Source: Pilasporangium apinafurcum (lineage: Eukaryota; Oomycota; Peronosporomycetes; Pythiales; Pythiaceae). Taken from it: a DNA stretch of 21,478 nucleotides. Every line of letters starts with the position of its first letter. Position 1 is the stretch's first letter. Position numbers and translations under genes: made by a program. This document shows positions 1-9,518 of the stretch, in pieces. Location of the stretch: the NCBI GenBank assembly GCA_001600495.1, contig BCKE01000096.1, forward strand, positions 1 through 21,478, given 5' to 3'. Below the pieces are notes generated by a model that worked only from the letters and a program-made list of their open reading frames with translations, was not told the DNA's origin and did no database searches.

Positions 1-332
1 AGTGCATATGATCAGCAAATACACCATTAGACGCGCTCACAGATGCGCAAATCCGTATATAACACTTGGTGCCCCTATCATTATTTCCAGCCTTTAGACA
101 CCCACCTGACGTATTTTTGACAATTTGTACGGTGTACTTTGTAGTTTCGCGCGCAAAAAGCACGAGCAGAAAGCTTATGTTATTGGCTATAATCCACAAT
201 AATTTTATTTAAAACGGCGTAATATTACTCGCAAAAAGTCAGAAAAACAGGGTGCCCCTATCTTTATTTCCGGGACTGTATTGCTGCATTTGTTTTCTCG
301 AAGGTCGAAGATCGAGCCAAGTGGCAACGAAA
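1..332. other. 5' intergenic region with a 21-nt direct repeat
   Basis: No convincing gene is visible. The stretch is AT-rich and probably holds the promoter and 5' UTR of the gene starting at 333. Its one clear feature is a 21-nt sequence found twice in the same orientation, at 68-88 and 251-271, with one mismatch. The open frame upstream of 333 runs back to an ATG at 252, which would lie inside the second repeat copy, so 333 is preferred as the start. Confidence 0.5.
68..271. repeat. Pair of 21-nt direct repeats (68-88 and 251-271)
   Basis: Both copies begin GGTGCCCCTATC and end TTATTTCC, differing at a single position (A versus T after CTATC). They are 183 bp apart, start to start. The second copy is preceded by CAG, which resembles the ends of some DNA transposons, but no transposase and no inverted partner were seen in the window. 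They could equally be promoter elements of the gene at 333. Confidence 0.6.
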
Positions 333-2881
333 ATGGATGGAAGAGGCAATGGAGGTCGCGGCAAAGGGAAGAAAATGAAGGCGCGCAAGAAAGCCGCAGC
401 AAAAAAACAACAAGGAAATGCGAATGCACAGAAGAAGGTTGTGGCGGAGTCAACGAAGAAGCCCACACAGATGGTCGCGACTGGTCATAATAGCGTCTCG
501 AACTCAACTGCACCAGTTGCACCGGCATCTTCATTTCATGGTAGGACGAATCCACCAAAAAAGAGGCAAAAAAACAGTATCCAGCAGCAGCAGCAGCCAT
601 CCGCAGATGCTGCTACAGTGATTTTGAACAAACGAGCGGCAGAAAACGCTACTGGAAAGAAATTGTTGGCTTCAGTGAATACATCGAATGTGGCAACAAT
701 TCCAGCTGCTCCACAACCACCACAGCAACCAGTAACAGCAGTAGCGATGCGACGTGAAAGTGTGGAATTGCAATCGAAGTTGATACCGTCAACGAGTAAA
801 CGGAAAAGGAAGAAGAAGAAGGACAAGCCAGCAGAAACGACCAAGAGCGTACAAGAACTGCCGCGACAAGAAGTATCAGTGGAAGAAAACATTGTACCCA
901 TACCACCACAGCCAGCGACTCAAACGTCAAGTGAGCATAAAGAGAAGCAAACAGTTAGCGCCAAGCGAAAACTTTCACATATTGATAGTGAGCCATCTAA
1001 GAGCTCCGAGCCGCAGGAGAAGGTCTTGAAAATGGTTGCACCGTCTCTTCAACCAGCAGAAAATGACCAACCGCTTGCTAAGAAACCAAAACCCAGCGAT
1101 GTAACTATCAGTGATGAGCAGAAGCTTCCGACTCAAAACCAACCTAAACTGGACACTGTCCATCCTCCACCTGTAACTACTGCAACGGTATATAATATCG
1201 GGAAAAATAGCTATTTACATGATTGTATTGTGATCATGAACCTGACGTTTTGTGTTGGTCGCTTTTCGTTTAGACTGAGAGTAATTCGATCGTCACACCA
1301 CCAGAGAGTGTACCTAAAGTGGTTGAAGCGAGGGCGGCACCGTCAGTTTTCGATGAGGAGACCTGTCCCGTCCAGGATGTTTCAAAACTTCAAGCGCAAA
1401 CGTCACTATCATTGACTACAAAGACAACGCTAAAAGTGGCAGAAGCACCTACTTTGTCTTCAAATGAACAGCCACCAAGTGAATTGCCTCAAGTATCACC
1501 AAAGGGAAATGTACGTGTGGCCGGATCGGATGTTACTACTAGTTATGAAAAGTCAGACTCTGTTCCAATTGCTTCACCGGCGCATCAGGATCTCGTGGTA
1601 GCTAAGCCAACCAATAAGGCACCGTCGACTACGTCGAATATGGTATGTAGTGTCATCACTACTACAACTCATTCACGGGCTACAGCAGAACCTGCATGTA
1701 ACAACGCTAGCTCCGATGGAATAGAAGTGATACAGAAACAACATGGTTCAGTTCGAACAGCATCACCTTCTCCCGCCACCAAGATAGAAAAACGCTTGTT
1801 TACAGACGTTCTCGATGAGGAAACGAAAGAAAGCAAACTACAGGTTGTTGTCAAGCCTTCATGTGATAGTATTACAGGGTCCAGTTCTGGACAAATTGCC
1901 AACGTTGCATCAGCTATCGTGTCTCCTGCCAATAGAAAGCATAAGTTGGTACATCAATCAGGTCATAGCATTCCTGAACCACAAAGCAAACAGCAAGATG
2001 ACATTGCGGCGTTCGGCAAACTGCGAGGAATTCCAGTGGATGTAGGCTCGCGTGAGTCTTATGTAGAAAAATTGTTGAAAGCTACGGAATCTATGCAGTC
2101 CTCTACTTCGACATCGATCCAAAAGGTACCTCAAGAACCACTGAAAAACGCGTGGGGTCCGTCTTTTGGAATGACAGAGATGGTGGTTAAAGAGTCATCA
2201 TCACCGGGATTGCTGCTGTCAACTACTCCATTGAGCTCCTGGTTTTTATCAAAAGGAGCAGCTAATTTCATGAAGAAAGTCTCGTTCCCAAAGGAGAATG
2301 ATCACAGTCGACAAAAGTTGCAATTGGCGCTTGGTACAGAGTATACCAGTGACAAAAGTGGTAAACGCGCACGTGCCACTACTCCGAGAGCAAAAGGAGT
2401 TAATTCCTCCCAGAACTGCACTAAGCAAAATGCGTTTTTGGAATCGCTTGCCGCTCAATCCCAATGGCGTTCGTGGTATGGCAAACTCGATGAAAAGGAC
2501 TTGCTTGATCCTCCACTTGTGCGTGTGCCGGCAAAGTTGCTGTCCCAAGTACAAACTGAGGAAGTGAACGACATCAGCGAATGTGAGGATGTTATACAAC
2601 GCGCGATTGAAATAGCAGCAGGAGAGACCAAGAAGAGTGAAATTGACGTGTTGGAAGAAGAGATCAGGTACGTTTCTTTGAGTGTGCAATGATTGTACAA
2701 TTTATTGTTTCCAGCTTGACATAATTGCTTGATGTGATACTTTCATTGTGAAATGTGCAAAAGAACGGAGCGAGAACAAGGCAAAGCATTCGAGGAGCAA
2801 CTATTACGAATTCTGCAAGGCCAAACGCTCTCGGGAAAGTCTTTGGAAGAAGAGTATCGTGCAGTGTTACAACGTTCATAA
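333..2881 (+). CDS. Lys-rich disordered, probably nuclear protein of unknown function (788 aa, 3 exons)
   Basis: Exons are 333-1187, 1274-2667 and 2764-2881. Intron 1 (86 nt, GTATAT...TTTAG) is phase 0. Intron 2 (96 nt, GTACGT...GCAAAAG) joins two coiled-coil-like Glu-rich stretches in frame; the nearer acceptor TTTCCAG at 2715 would give a stop within three codons, so 2763 is preferred. The N-terminus is extremely basic (Gly/Arg/Lys-rich, residues 1-35), and KRKRKKKKDK at about 156-165 is a strong nuclear-localisation candidate. Much of residues 30-500 is Ser/Thr/Pro/Gln-rich and looks disordered, with a short Gln run near residue 85. More ordered, Trp-containing segments lie near residues 530-560, 605-625 and 680-710, and the C-terminus is a Glu/Gln-rich helix. 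I recognise no family. The gene is tandem with the Cys/His-repeat gene 1.06 kb downstream. The start at 333 fits the basic N-terminus; an in-frame ATG at 252 is possible. Confidence 0.75.
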
Positions 2882-3675
2882 TGTTGCTTCACTCTAATGA
2901 CGCGAAACTGATATCGTAATTGCTGGCGACAACTTTTTGTCAAATATTTATTTTCCCGTATCACCAAGAAGAAGTGTCACGACAGGCTGAAGAGATGTAT
3001 CAGTCGTCAGTATCATCTTGATGATGTCAATATATCCCACCGTACACACTTACTGCAATGAGCACTGTATGGAGTGAATCTCGCTGGCATCCACTGTGCC
3101 CCTTCGCTCATCGTTGGTCGTTTTGTCGAAACGTTTTCACCAAGTGATATGGCACCTGCGCGGTTATTCCCATGAACGAATGAGTGGCGTCGTCGTCGCG
3201 TGCGTCAGCAGCAGTCATTTTGGGATTTATTTTTTTTTTCCATTTTTTTCTTCAGTTTGTTAATGTATTTGTCCAAGAAATCGTGTGTGTAAGCGCATGT
3301 ATAAACGTAATTATAGAAAACTGAGCGACAAGGGCAAATGTGCAACTCCACCATACTCACTCCTCTCGAGCTGCTCTGGTGGTCGAACGTGGCTTAAGCA
3401 AAGGAAAGAAACGTACTACTGCACATCTACACCGAAGGTGGACATCTCAGTCAGGAGAAAAAAAAGCAAACCAAACGCAAGAGTGAGATCATACAGGACA
3501 ACTCTTTGGAATCTCCATGGACATACGTAGGTGCAAATCTTATGACGCGTGTTCACAACGTTGGCTGATTGACTTCTGGATTTTATAATGTGGGTTCGTT
3601 TTCTTTGTTCTGGTTACTAGCGCCCGAATTTGTCAATTTGCTAATCCTTGACATGGCGCGGTGACAGGTGGCGAG

Positions 3676-3696
3676 CCAATCACGTGGCCGACGTCA
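3676..3696. promoter_or_regulatory. CCAAT box abutting a CACGTG E-box and a CRE-like GACGTCA
   Basis: CCAAT (3676-3680) is immediately followed by the palindrome CACGTG (3681-3686), and GACGTCA (3690-3696) begins three bases later. They lie about 250 bp upstream of the ATG at 3944. These are canonical sites for NF-Y, bHLH and bZIP factors across eukaryotes. Their use here is inferred from position and clustering only. Confidence 0.35.
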
Positions 3697-3875
3697 TCGC
3701 CAACGCAACGACTTCATTCGTCGCAGATTCTCAGGCACTTGCTCCCATCCCCCAGAAAGAACGGGGGAGAAAGAAAAGGAATGTGTGACGACTGCAAGAT
3801 GAATCTACAGTAGCTACTTACCGATTACTCTTATAGCGTAAGCAAATCTGGGAGTGGCGCCAGGATCAAGAGCCA

Positions 3876-3891
3876 TCTCATTTTAGAATTT
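3876..3891 (+). promoter_or_regulatory. Oomycete initiator/FPR-like core promoter
   Basis: The 16-mer TCTCATTTTAGAATTT closely resembles the oomycete initiator plus flanking promoter region consensus (GCTCATTYYNCAWTTT), with G in place of the usual C before AWTTT. It lies 53 bp before the ATG at 3944, a typical distance for short oomycete 5' UTRs. It supports both the start codon choice and the oomycete assignment. Confidence 0.55.
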
Positions 3892-3943
3892 CCATCACTA
3901 GGAAAGAGAGAGAGAGAAAGAAAGAAACCCTTTTTAACAAAGA

Positions 3944-4678
3944 ATGAATGTGGCAGAGCTGCTAAACCCAGCGGCAACAGACGTCTTAGAACTGCCACAT
4001 GGTAGTGCAGCGGCGCATGGGTTGATGATGCTCACAAACATGTCACGCGACCAAACTCCCACTTTCTCTCGACCATCCGTCGAAGCAGTGACAATGGGAT
4101 TGTCGCCGCTGTATGGACCGATGCGACCGCTGGAGATGCAGCATCGGCTCTCACCTTTGACCGAAAAACTCACGTCGACCACGTCCTGGAAGCACACGAA
4201 TACGATGCCGCGCGTGATGTCGTTTATGGTACATCACACAGAAATAACAGAGAGACTCATCAACAATGTACAACAGATCGACGAGCTCTCTAACACACAT
4301 GTGATGGCACCAGGAGTCACCTCGCTGACGATTCTTAAGCCTCCGAGAACTACTTCCTACGTGTCTGGTCCACCTCAGCCAGGCTGTACTGTGACAGGCT
4401 GCTTGCGGCAGGCAATCCATCAGCAGAAATGCCTTGTACATAAAGGCATGAAGCTCTGCTGCATGAAAGATTGCTTTCGCCCGGTGCAATCACGTGGATT
4501 TTGTAAATCACACGGAGGAGGTGCACGCTGCAAATACCCACAATGCAAAAAAGGCGCTATTTCCAAAGGACGGTGCCGCTCGCACGGTGGTGGTACACGG
4601 TGTGCCGTTGCGAATTGCTCGAAATGGGCGCAGCGTTATGGATGCTGCGTCCGTCATTCCAAGTCCTTTGGACGATGA
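3944..4678 (+). CDS. Cys/His-repeat protein with four 24-residue zinc-binding-like units (WRKY19-like family)
   Basis: A 244-aa single-exon protein. Residues 1-147 are Met/Pro/Thr-rich and carry no recognised domain. Residues 148-244 are four contiguous units of 24-25 residues with the pattern C-x4-C-x9-C-x2-H, at 148-171, 172-195, 196-219 and 220-244. Units 2 and 3 end in the family hallmark HGGG plus a basic residue; unit 1 has HKGM and unit 4 ends HSKSFGR. The exact period and invariant C3H set point to one zinc ion per unit. Proteins with these repeats are numerous in oomycetes and are often labelled 'WRKY transcription factor 19-like' because plant WRKY19 carries similar repeats. No WRKYGQK domain is present here. 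A nuclear nucleic-acid-binding role is plausible but unproven. A second member lies at 17576-19225. Confidence 0.9.
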   Translation: MNVAELLNPAATDVLELPHGSAAAHGLMMLTNMSRDQTPTFSRPSVEAVTMGLSPLYGPMRPLEMQHRLSPLTEKLTSTTSWKHTNTMPRVMSFMVHHTEITERLINNVQQIDELSNTHVMAPGVTSLTILKPPRTTSYVSGPPQPGCTVTGCLRQAIHQQKCLVHKGMKLCCMKDCFRPVQSRGFCKSHGGGARCKYPQCKKGAISKGRCRSHGGGTRCAVANCSKWAQRYGCCVRHSKSFGR

Positions 4679-6125
4679 ACAACTGAACAAACGACAATTC
4701 AACACACAGCTCCAACAGTGAACTATTTTGTTGGGATGATTTTTTATGTATCACCCTGTAGTATGTAATAGTAGTGATGAAAATGGATCCGCGTGGAATG
4801 ATGTACAATGTTGATGCATGAGTATTAAGTGAAATTAAACCTGGTAGTCATACCATTTGCCGTAGCGAAGCGGCCATTTCGCCGTCCGCGCTAGTCTTCC
4901 AGGATTGCGAAGATTCCATGACCCTTTTTCGAGATTCTGAGGAGCAACGGAGCTTTGATTGGAAGAAAATAGTAACTTATTTTCTTAAAATACCGTGGCA
5001 CATTATATAAAAAAATCGTGATTTACGGTACCGGAATTCTCGTACCTGTAACATTTTGTATGATTTTCAGAATGAATTTGTTGGTCCGCCCTCCTTCACG
5101 AAGGCAAACAGCTTGAGGATACAAGTAACTTAGAACAGACCACAATCGGTTTGGGAATGTTATTGGCTACCAACCAAAATGTCGACTCCCATGTGAAATC
5201 TAGAACAGCAGGATCCAGCAAAAGTGCCAGCGCTCTCGTAGTGTTGCACAAGGAGTTTAATCATGGTCATAAAGCCCCCACAAATTAACGCTTACTATTT
5301 TTTTATAGAGGTTCTGATATTAAACAGCCTCTCAAATGGCATAATTGACGCAAAATACAATCTGTTAAGTACGAAATCAAAGCCTTCAGCCCTCTCTCTG
5401 CTTCGAACACCCTACCCCTTTCTTCTCCACCTTTTTTCTTTGTGGTCAATGGATATTACCAATAATAAGGTTTTATTAATTTAGAGGGTACGGAACATCC
5501 TAAAGTGTGAGGTGAAAGGTTTTTTCTACGATCTGCTGTTTTGTATTTTGGTTATCCATCTGCAGGTGTGGCAGAAGAAAATCAAACTTGAAATTTGTAT
5601 TGAGTATAGAAACTTCAAGTCAACACAAGTGTTTTCGCCGTGGTGGTGTGCGCCAATAGACGGGAGGCAAAGAAGTTGCCCAATTGAGAAGTGCGCACGC
5701 GCATCGTTCAGTTTCTCCGACGAAGTTGCGCTTGCGCTTCTTGCGAACGGGTGTTGCTTTTCTTCTAGTGGAGTTGGTTGATACTCTCGCTCTGTATCTC
5801 TGTGTCCATCGCTTTAACCGGTCGACTGTGCTGTTTTTCTTCGGCGAGTTCTCTCTTTGATACAGTTCCGTGTGGCTGCCGGTTTTCAGATTGTGTGTGA
5901 CACGCGCAGAGCTACTTGGAGGAAGAAGGTTTACAGGCAGCAGAAACATTCGGTCGCAGCAATTCTCAATCACTGCGTGAGTTTAAGCAGACAGACACAC
6001 GCTAAATCGTGTGTCGCGTGAACCGCATCGTCTTCATTGCTGTGTGTCGAGTGGGAGAAGTGAGAGGTGTTATACTGTTGTGCATTGACTGATTATCCAC
6101 ATCAAGAGATAGCACGTCAATAGAG
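4679..6125. other. Intergenic region and long 5' leader of the WNK-like kinase
   Basis: No supported gene. The first 150 bp are the AT-rich 3' flank of the Cys/His-repeat gene. From about 5100 to 5260 a stretch resembles ordinary unique or old repeat DNA, with no transposon protein visible. Weak open frames at 5263-5484 and 5512-5781 have no family features. About 5640-6125 is richer in GC, carries CCAAT motifs (near 5652 and 5679), and is probably the promoter and 5' UTR of the kinase; a leader intron cannot be excluded. Confidence 0.45.
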
Positions 6126-9100
6126 ATGGACGACAACGACATGTACAAGCGGGAGGAGGGTGACCGTCCTGTGGAGCGATCTCCACGCGGCCGCTACATT
6201 CGCTTCGACATTCGTTTGGGTTCAGGGGCGTACAAGACCGTGTACAAAGCATACGATACTGATCAGGGCATTGATGTGGCATGGAATGCGATTGATATTG
6301 GCGTGTTGCCTAGCACAGAGAAGACACGGATCATTCAGGAGGTGCAGCTACTGCAGAAACTCGAGCACAAGAACATTATCAATTTCTATGGCTCATGGTT
6401 CTCGAAGGAAAAGAATCAGGTTGTATTCATCACCGAAATCATGACGTCTGGGACGCTCAAGTCGTACATCAAGCGCGTGCAGTTTATCAAATGGAAGATC
6501 ATCAAGAGGTGGTGCATTCAGATCTTGGAAGGACTGCATTATTTGCATAGTCAAAATCCACCAGTGATTCATCGTGATCTTAAGTGCGACAACATTTTCA
6601 TCAATGGCAACACTGGAGATCTGCGAATCGGGGATCTGGGATTGTCGACGCAGTTAGCGGTGCACAAACGATCGAAAGCACAAAGCGTATTGGGCACACC
6701 AGAGTTTATGGCACCGGAGCTTTACGATGAAAGTTATGATGAAAAAGTCGATATCTATGCGTTTGGGATGTGTGTGCTGGAGATGGTCACGAAGGAGGTA
6801 CCCTATTCAGAATGTGTGAATCCAGCACAGATTTACAAGAAGGTGACGGCTGGGATTCGCCCGAAAGGATTACAGCGCGTCGTGAGCCAAAACGCGAGGG
6901 ACTTCATTGAACTGTGCCTCTCACGTGGCAACGGCGAGATTGATGTCTCGGCCGAGTATTTGCTCGGATGTCCCTTTTTGAAAACGCAGGACGACGATGG
7001 TGAAATGGTGCAGGTGCTATCGGAAGATGAACTAGAACGTGAAGAGAAACAGGAACAGATGCGGTTGAGCCATGTTAGCGAAGAGAAATTTGCTGATGAG
7101 CTCAACATGGAAAGCGCGTCGAAAGGAAGTGATCAAAGCAGTATGACTGACAGGCGGAAACAATTTCCTTCATTGTCGCTGGAACCGCAGGAAATTTCAA
7201 CAGGAGTGTCGGGAACTACATCTTCAATGACAGGTGGCCATGCGGGAAGTGTGACGGGCTCAACAGAATTACGGAATGAAATCCCCGCAGAGGAAAAGTC
7301 AGCAGGGAAGCATCATATTATGGGAGTGCCACATGTGCATTTTGCAGGGAGCGTGAGTAGTTCATCGGTTTCTTCTACTGCTTCTTCACAGCCTTCAGTG
7401 GCGCTCCCACCGTTACCACCATTACCTCCTACCGCGATGATAAATCACGGCGTACCTGATGTAGATGAGCCACTTTCAGGAAAGAAAGATGTCGATCACC
7501 ATGTTAATCATTTTCTTGCAACAATGCCCGACGATGAAAAGAAGATTCAAAACACAAGAATGAAATTAATGACGGGTCGTAATCACCATCTTGAAGTAGA
7601 AGATGTGGAGGATGCCATCAATGAGGATGATACGACATATACGACGACCGATACTTCTCAAGAAATGCAAAAGGAACAAGTGGAATTGGGTCAACCGAAT
7701 GCTACGCCCAATGGCCAATTTAATTATACTCCTACTCTTTCGCCTCCGGCTCAATCACCGCCTCCAATGCACTCACCTCCGGTTTCTGCAGCTCCAATGC
7801 AACAGCCGTCGATGCAACCAGTGCGTGGATCTGATATCAACCCAGATTATAGTCAATTGCGGCGCTCAAGCTTCCATACTCAAAGTGAAGGTATTGCTCC
7901 TGTTTCTTATGAAATGGCACATTTCGATGCGTCTGGACGTATGAATAATCGACCACAATCAGCATCCAGCTCTGCATCCGGTACAGCTACCATTACCAGT
8001 CGAAAGCGTGGCAAACGGCACGAGATCAGGGCCGTGAAAGATCCCGATAATCCGCACAGTATTTTGTTGAACCTGCGGATAATGATCGATGGCAAATCCA
8101 AAGAGATCAAGTTTCCGTTCAATTTGTTTGCAGACAGTACGCATGAAGTTGCATGTGAATTAGCTGTGGATGTTGGCATCATGGAGCCAGATTTGGAAGA
8201 TATTGCTGATTCTATTGGCTTTCTCGTCACAGAGGGGAAAATCAACAATCTGCCCGACGTGGCGGAAGACGTATGGGAAGAAGCACCGGAGCCACATTCA
8301 TTTTCTTCAAAACCGCTACCAAATGTATCGAAGATGAATTTTGTCTTGGCAACGTCGACTACGCAACAACAGCAACAGCAACAGCAGCATCATCATCAGC
8401 AACAGCAACAACAGCATCATCATCAGCAACAACAACAGCACCCACAGCAACCACCATCCAATGCTCAAATGTTCCATGGATCAACGCCATTAAATATGGA
8501 CCGAGCTCAGACTATTCCTGTATTTTCGCTACCGGATTCAGCAATGCATCATGATTCAAATGCTCAGGCAAATCCATCATTGGGAACTCGAAATGCGAAT
8601 TTACATCAAGGCATTTTAGGATCCAGTCCTCAGCCCGTGGGTGTTTCAACAGAACTGATACCTCCAACAAAGCAGGATCCAATGAGTACTGCCTATCGCA
8701 GTGAAGCACCGTCGCCTTTGATCACCCTGGATAATTCCAATGCAGCCAGTGGCAACAGTAGCAGTACTACGAATTACTTAGTCAATGATTTCAGTCGATC
8801 GCCTCATCATCATGGTATGATGGTCCATGCATCGAGCGAGTCGAACCTACCAACAGAGGATCATGCTAACAAATTAGAACTCCGGGAGCGTGGGATATCA
8901 ATGGGCTCAACTGCTGATCATAGTTTTATCCGGAACGCCCAACAGTTGGAAGATCGCATGAAACACGCCAAATCAGCATTTGATGAGCGGGAATCGACGT
9001 TAGAAGCCGCCATTCGAAGTGAAGAAGAAAAACATCAGCGAGAAATCGAGCGATTTCGGAAGAAAATGGAGGAGTTTAACAAACAACGCGCGGCGATTGC

Positions 9101-9518
9101 ACGCAAACAGAACAGTGAGGATGTGAAACAGAGCGAAGTCGACCAGTTGCAAATGTCACTCGATGAGTTCCGTCTTCAACAGAACGGTGGATTGCTCTCA
9201 CCGTCCCTACCTCCACCACAACTACCACTGCAATCAACTGGAGCTGGGCAAGTAGGTAATAATGGGATGATGGATATGCTGTACGGACAGAGCCCAAGTC
9301 GCATGGACCTTACAGCTGTGCCACCCCCCTTGGTGCGCAATATAAGTGCCGACACAAGAAGATACGACGGGTCAATGATGAAACCTGGAAATGGGCAAGT
9401 AGCTGTAAGTTATATGTCTCCGCCATCCAACAATGCGGATCTGTTGGGCACGTCGCCGATGCCGATACCGATGCCGTCTTCAGTTGTGGTAACGGAGGAT
9501 ACCGCTCAGAATCTGTAG
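6126..9518 (+). CDS. WNK (with-no-lysine) type serine/threonine kinase with OSR1_C-like domain
   Basis: A 1130-aa uninterrupted frame. The kinase domain spans about residues 24-285. WNK hallmarks are explicit: the glycine loop is GSGAYKTVYKA with the catalytic lysine in it (K37), and the usual beta-3 lysine is replaced by Asn (VAWN, N54). The catalytic loop is HRDLKCDN (149-156), the metal motif is DLG (170-172) followed by L173, and the T-loop contains SVLGTPEFMAPE, where S187 matches the WNK1 autophosphorylation serine. An OSR1_C-like domain (about 642-706, with KEIKFPFNL) follows, as in other WNKs, where it binds RFx[V/I] peptides. Other features are a Pro run (427-436), a Gln/His tract (about 747-772), and a coiled coil at about 939-1020. 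In animals and plants WNKs act in osmotic and ion signalling, usually through SPAK/OSR1 kinases; the oomycete targets are unknown. The ATG at 6126 is 23 residues before the kinase fold. Confidence 0.95.
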   Translation: MDDNDMYKREEGDRPVERSPRGRYIRFDIRLGSGAYKTVYKAYDTDQGIDVAWNAIDIGVLPSTEKTRIIQEVQLLQKLEHKNIINFYGSWFSKEKNQVVFITEIMTSGTLKSYIKRVQFIKWKIIKRWCIQILEGLHYLHSQNPPVIHRDLKCDNIFINGNTGDLRIGDLGLSTQLAVHKRSKAQSVLGTPEFMAPELYDESYDEKVDIYAFGMCVLEMVTKEVPYSECVNPAQIYKKVTAGIRPKGLQRVVSQNARDFIELCLSRGNGEIDVSAEYLLGCPFLKTQDDDGEMVQVLSEDELEREEKQEQMRLSHVSEEKFADELNMESASKGSDQSSMTDRRKQFPSLSLEPQEISTGVSGTTSSMTGGHAGSVTGSTELRNEIPAEEKSAGKHHIMGVPHVHFAGSVSSSSVSSTASSQPSVALPPLPPLPPTAMINHGVPDVDEPLSGKKDVDHHVNHFLATMPDDEKKIQNTRMKLMTGRNHHLEVEDVEDAINEDDTTYTTTDTSQEMQKEQVELGQPNATPNGQFNYTPTLSPPAQSPPPMHSPPVSAAPMQQPSMQPVRGSDINPDYSQLRRSSFHTQSEGIAPVSYEMAHFDASGRMNNRPQSASSSASGTATITSRKRGKRHEIRAVKDPDNPHSILLNLRIMIDGKSKEIKFPFNLFADSTHEVACELAVDVGIMEPDLEDIADSIGFLVTEGKINNLPDVAEDVWEEAPEPHSFSSKPLPNVSKMNFVLATSTTQQQQQQQQHHHQQQQQQHHHQQQQQHPQQPPSNAQMFHGSTPLNMDRAQTIPVFSLPDSAMHHDSNAQANPSLGTRNANLHQGILGSSPQPVGVSTELIPPTKQDPMSTAYRSEAPSPLITLDNSNAASGNSSSTTNYLVNDFSRSPHHHGMMVHASSESNLPTEDHANKLELRERGISMGSTADHSFIRNAQQLEDRMKHAKSAFDERESTLEAAIRSEEEKHQREIERFRKKMEEFNKQRAAIARKQNSEDVKQSEVDQLQMSLDEFRLQQNGGLLSPSLPPPQLPLQSTGAGQVGNNGMMDMLYGQSPSRMDLTAVPPPLVRNISADTRRYDGSMMKPGNGQVAVSYMSPPSNNADLLGTSPMPIPMPSSVVVTEDTAQNL
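8364..8450 (+). repeat. CAR/CAY triplet repeat encoding a Gln/His tract
   Basis: Mixed CAA, CAG and CAT codons encode 8 Gln, 3 His, 6 Gln, 3 His and 5 Gln, then a His-Pro-Gln-rich tail, at residues 747-779 of the WNK-like kinase. The tract lies between the OSR1_C-like domain and the coiled coil. The interruptions suggest an old tract rather than a recent pure-triplet expansion, but length variation between strains is likely. Confidence 0.9.

Larger units (their letters stand above)
2882..3943. other. Intergenic region upstream of the Cys/His-repeat gene
   Basis: Contains the 3' flank of the 788-aa gene and the promoter and 5' UTR of the gene at 3944. An 81-codon open frame at 3285-3530 (+) has no family resemblance and is not called. 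Regulatory-looking elements sit at 3676-3696 and 3876-3891, and a purine (GA/GAAA) tract at 3901-3927 lies in the presumed 5' UTR. Confidence 0.5.

Noticed and set aside
536-930. Long minus-strand open frames of 93-121 codons opposite the first gene
   Set aside because: They mirror the Gln/Lys-rich plus-strand coding region, which depletes stops on the opposite strand, and their Cys/Phe/Leu-rich products look like antisense artefacts.
2716-2728. Acceptor TTTCCAG at 2715 for the second intron of the first gene
   Set aside because: It would stop translation within three codons, while the acceptor at 2763 keeps frame into 39 further codons of matching coiled-coil composition.
3285-3530. An 81-codon plus-strand frame in the first intergenic region
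   Set aside because: No family signal, no core promoter near it, and composition like the surrounding non-coding DNA.
3944-4678. WRKY transcription factor identity
   Set aside because: Neither this protein nor the 549-aa one contains WRKYGQK or the WRKY-type C2H2/C2HC zinc site; only the repeat shared with plant WRKY19 is present.
176-5170. Shared 13-mer ATGTTATTGGCTA at about 177 and 5157
   Set aside because: A few 13-base matches are expected by chance in 21 kb, and the flanks do not match.
8273-8554. A 93-codon plus-strand frame rich in Ala and Thr
   Set aside because: It is the shifted reading of the CAR/CAY tract in the WNK-like kinase gene.
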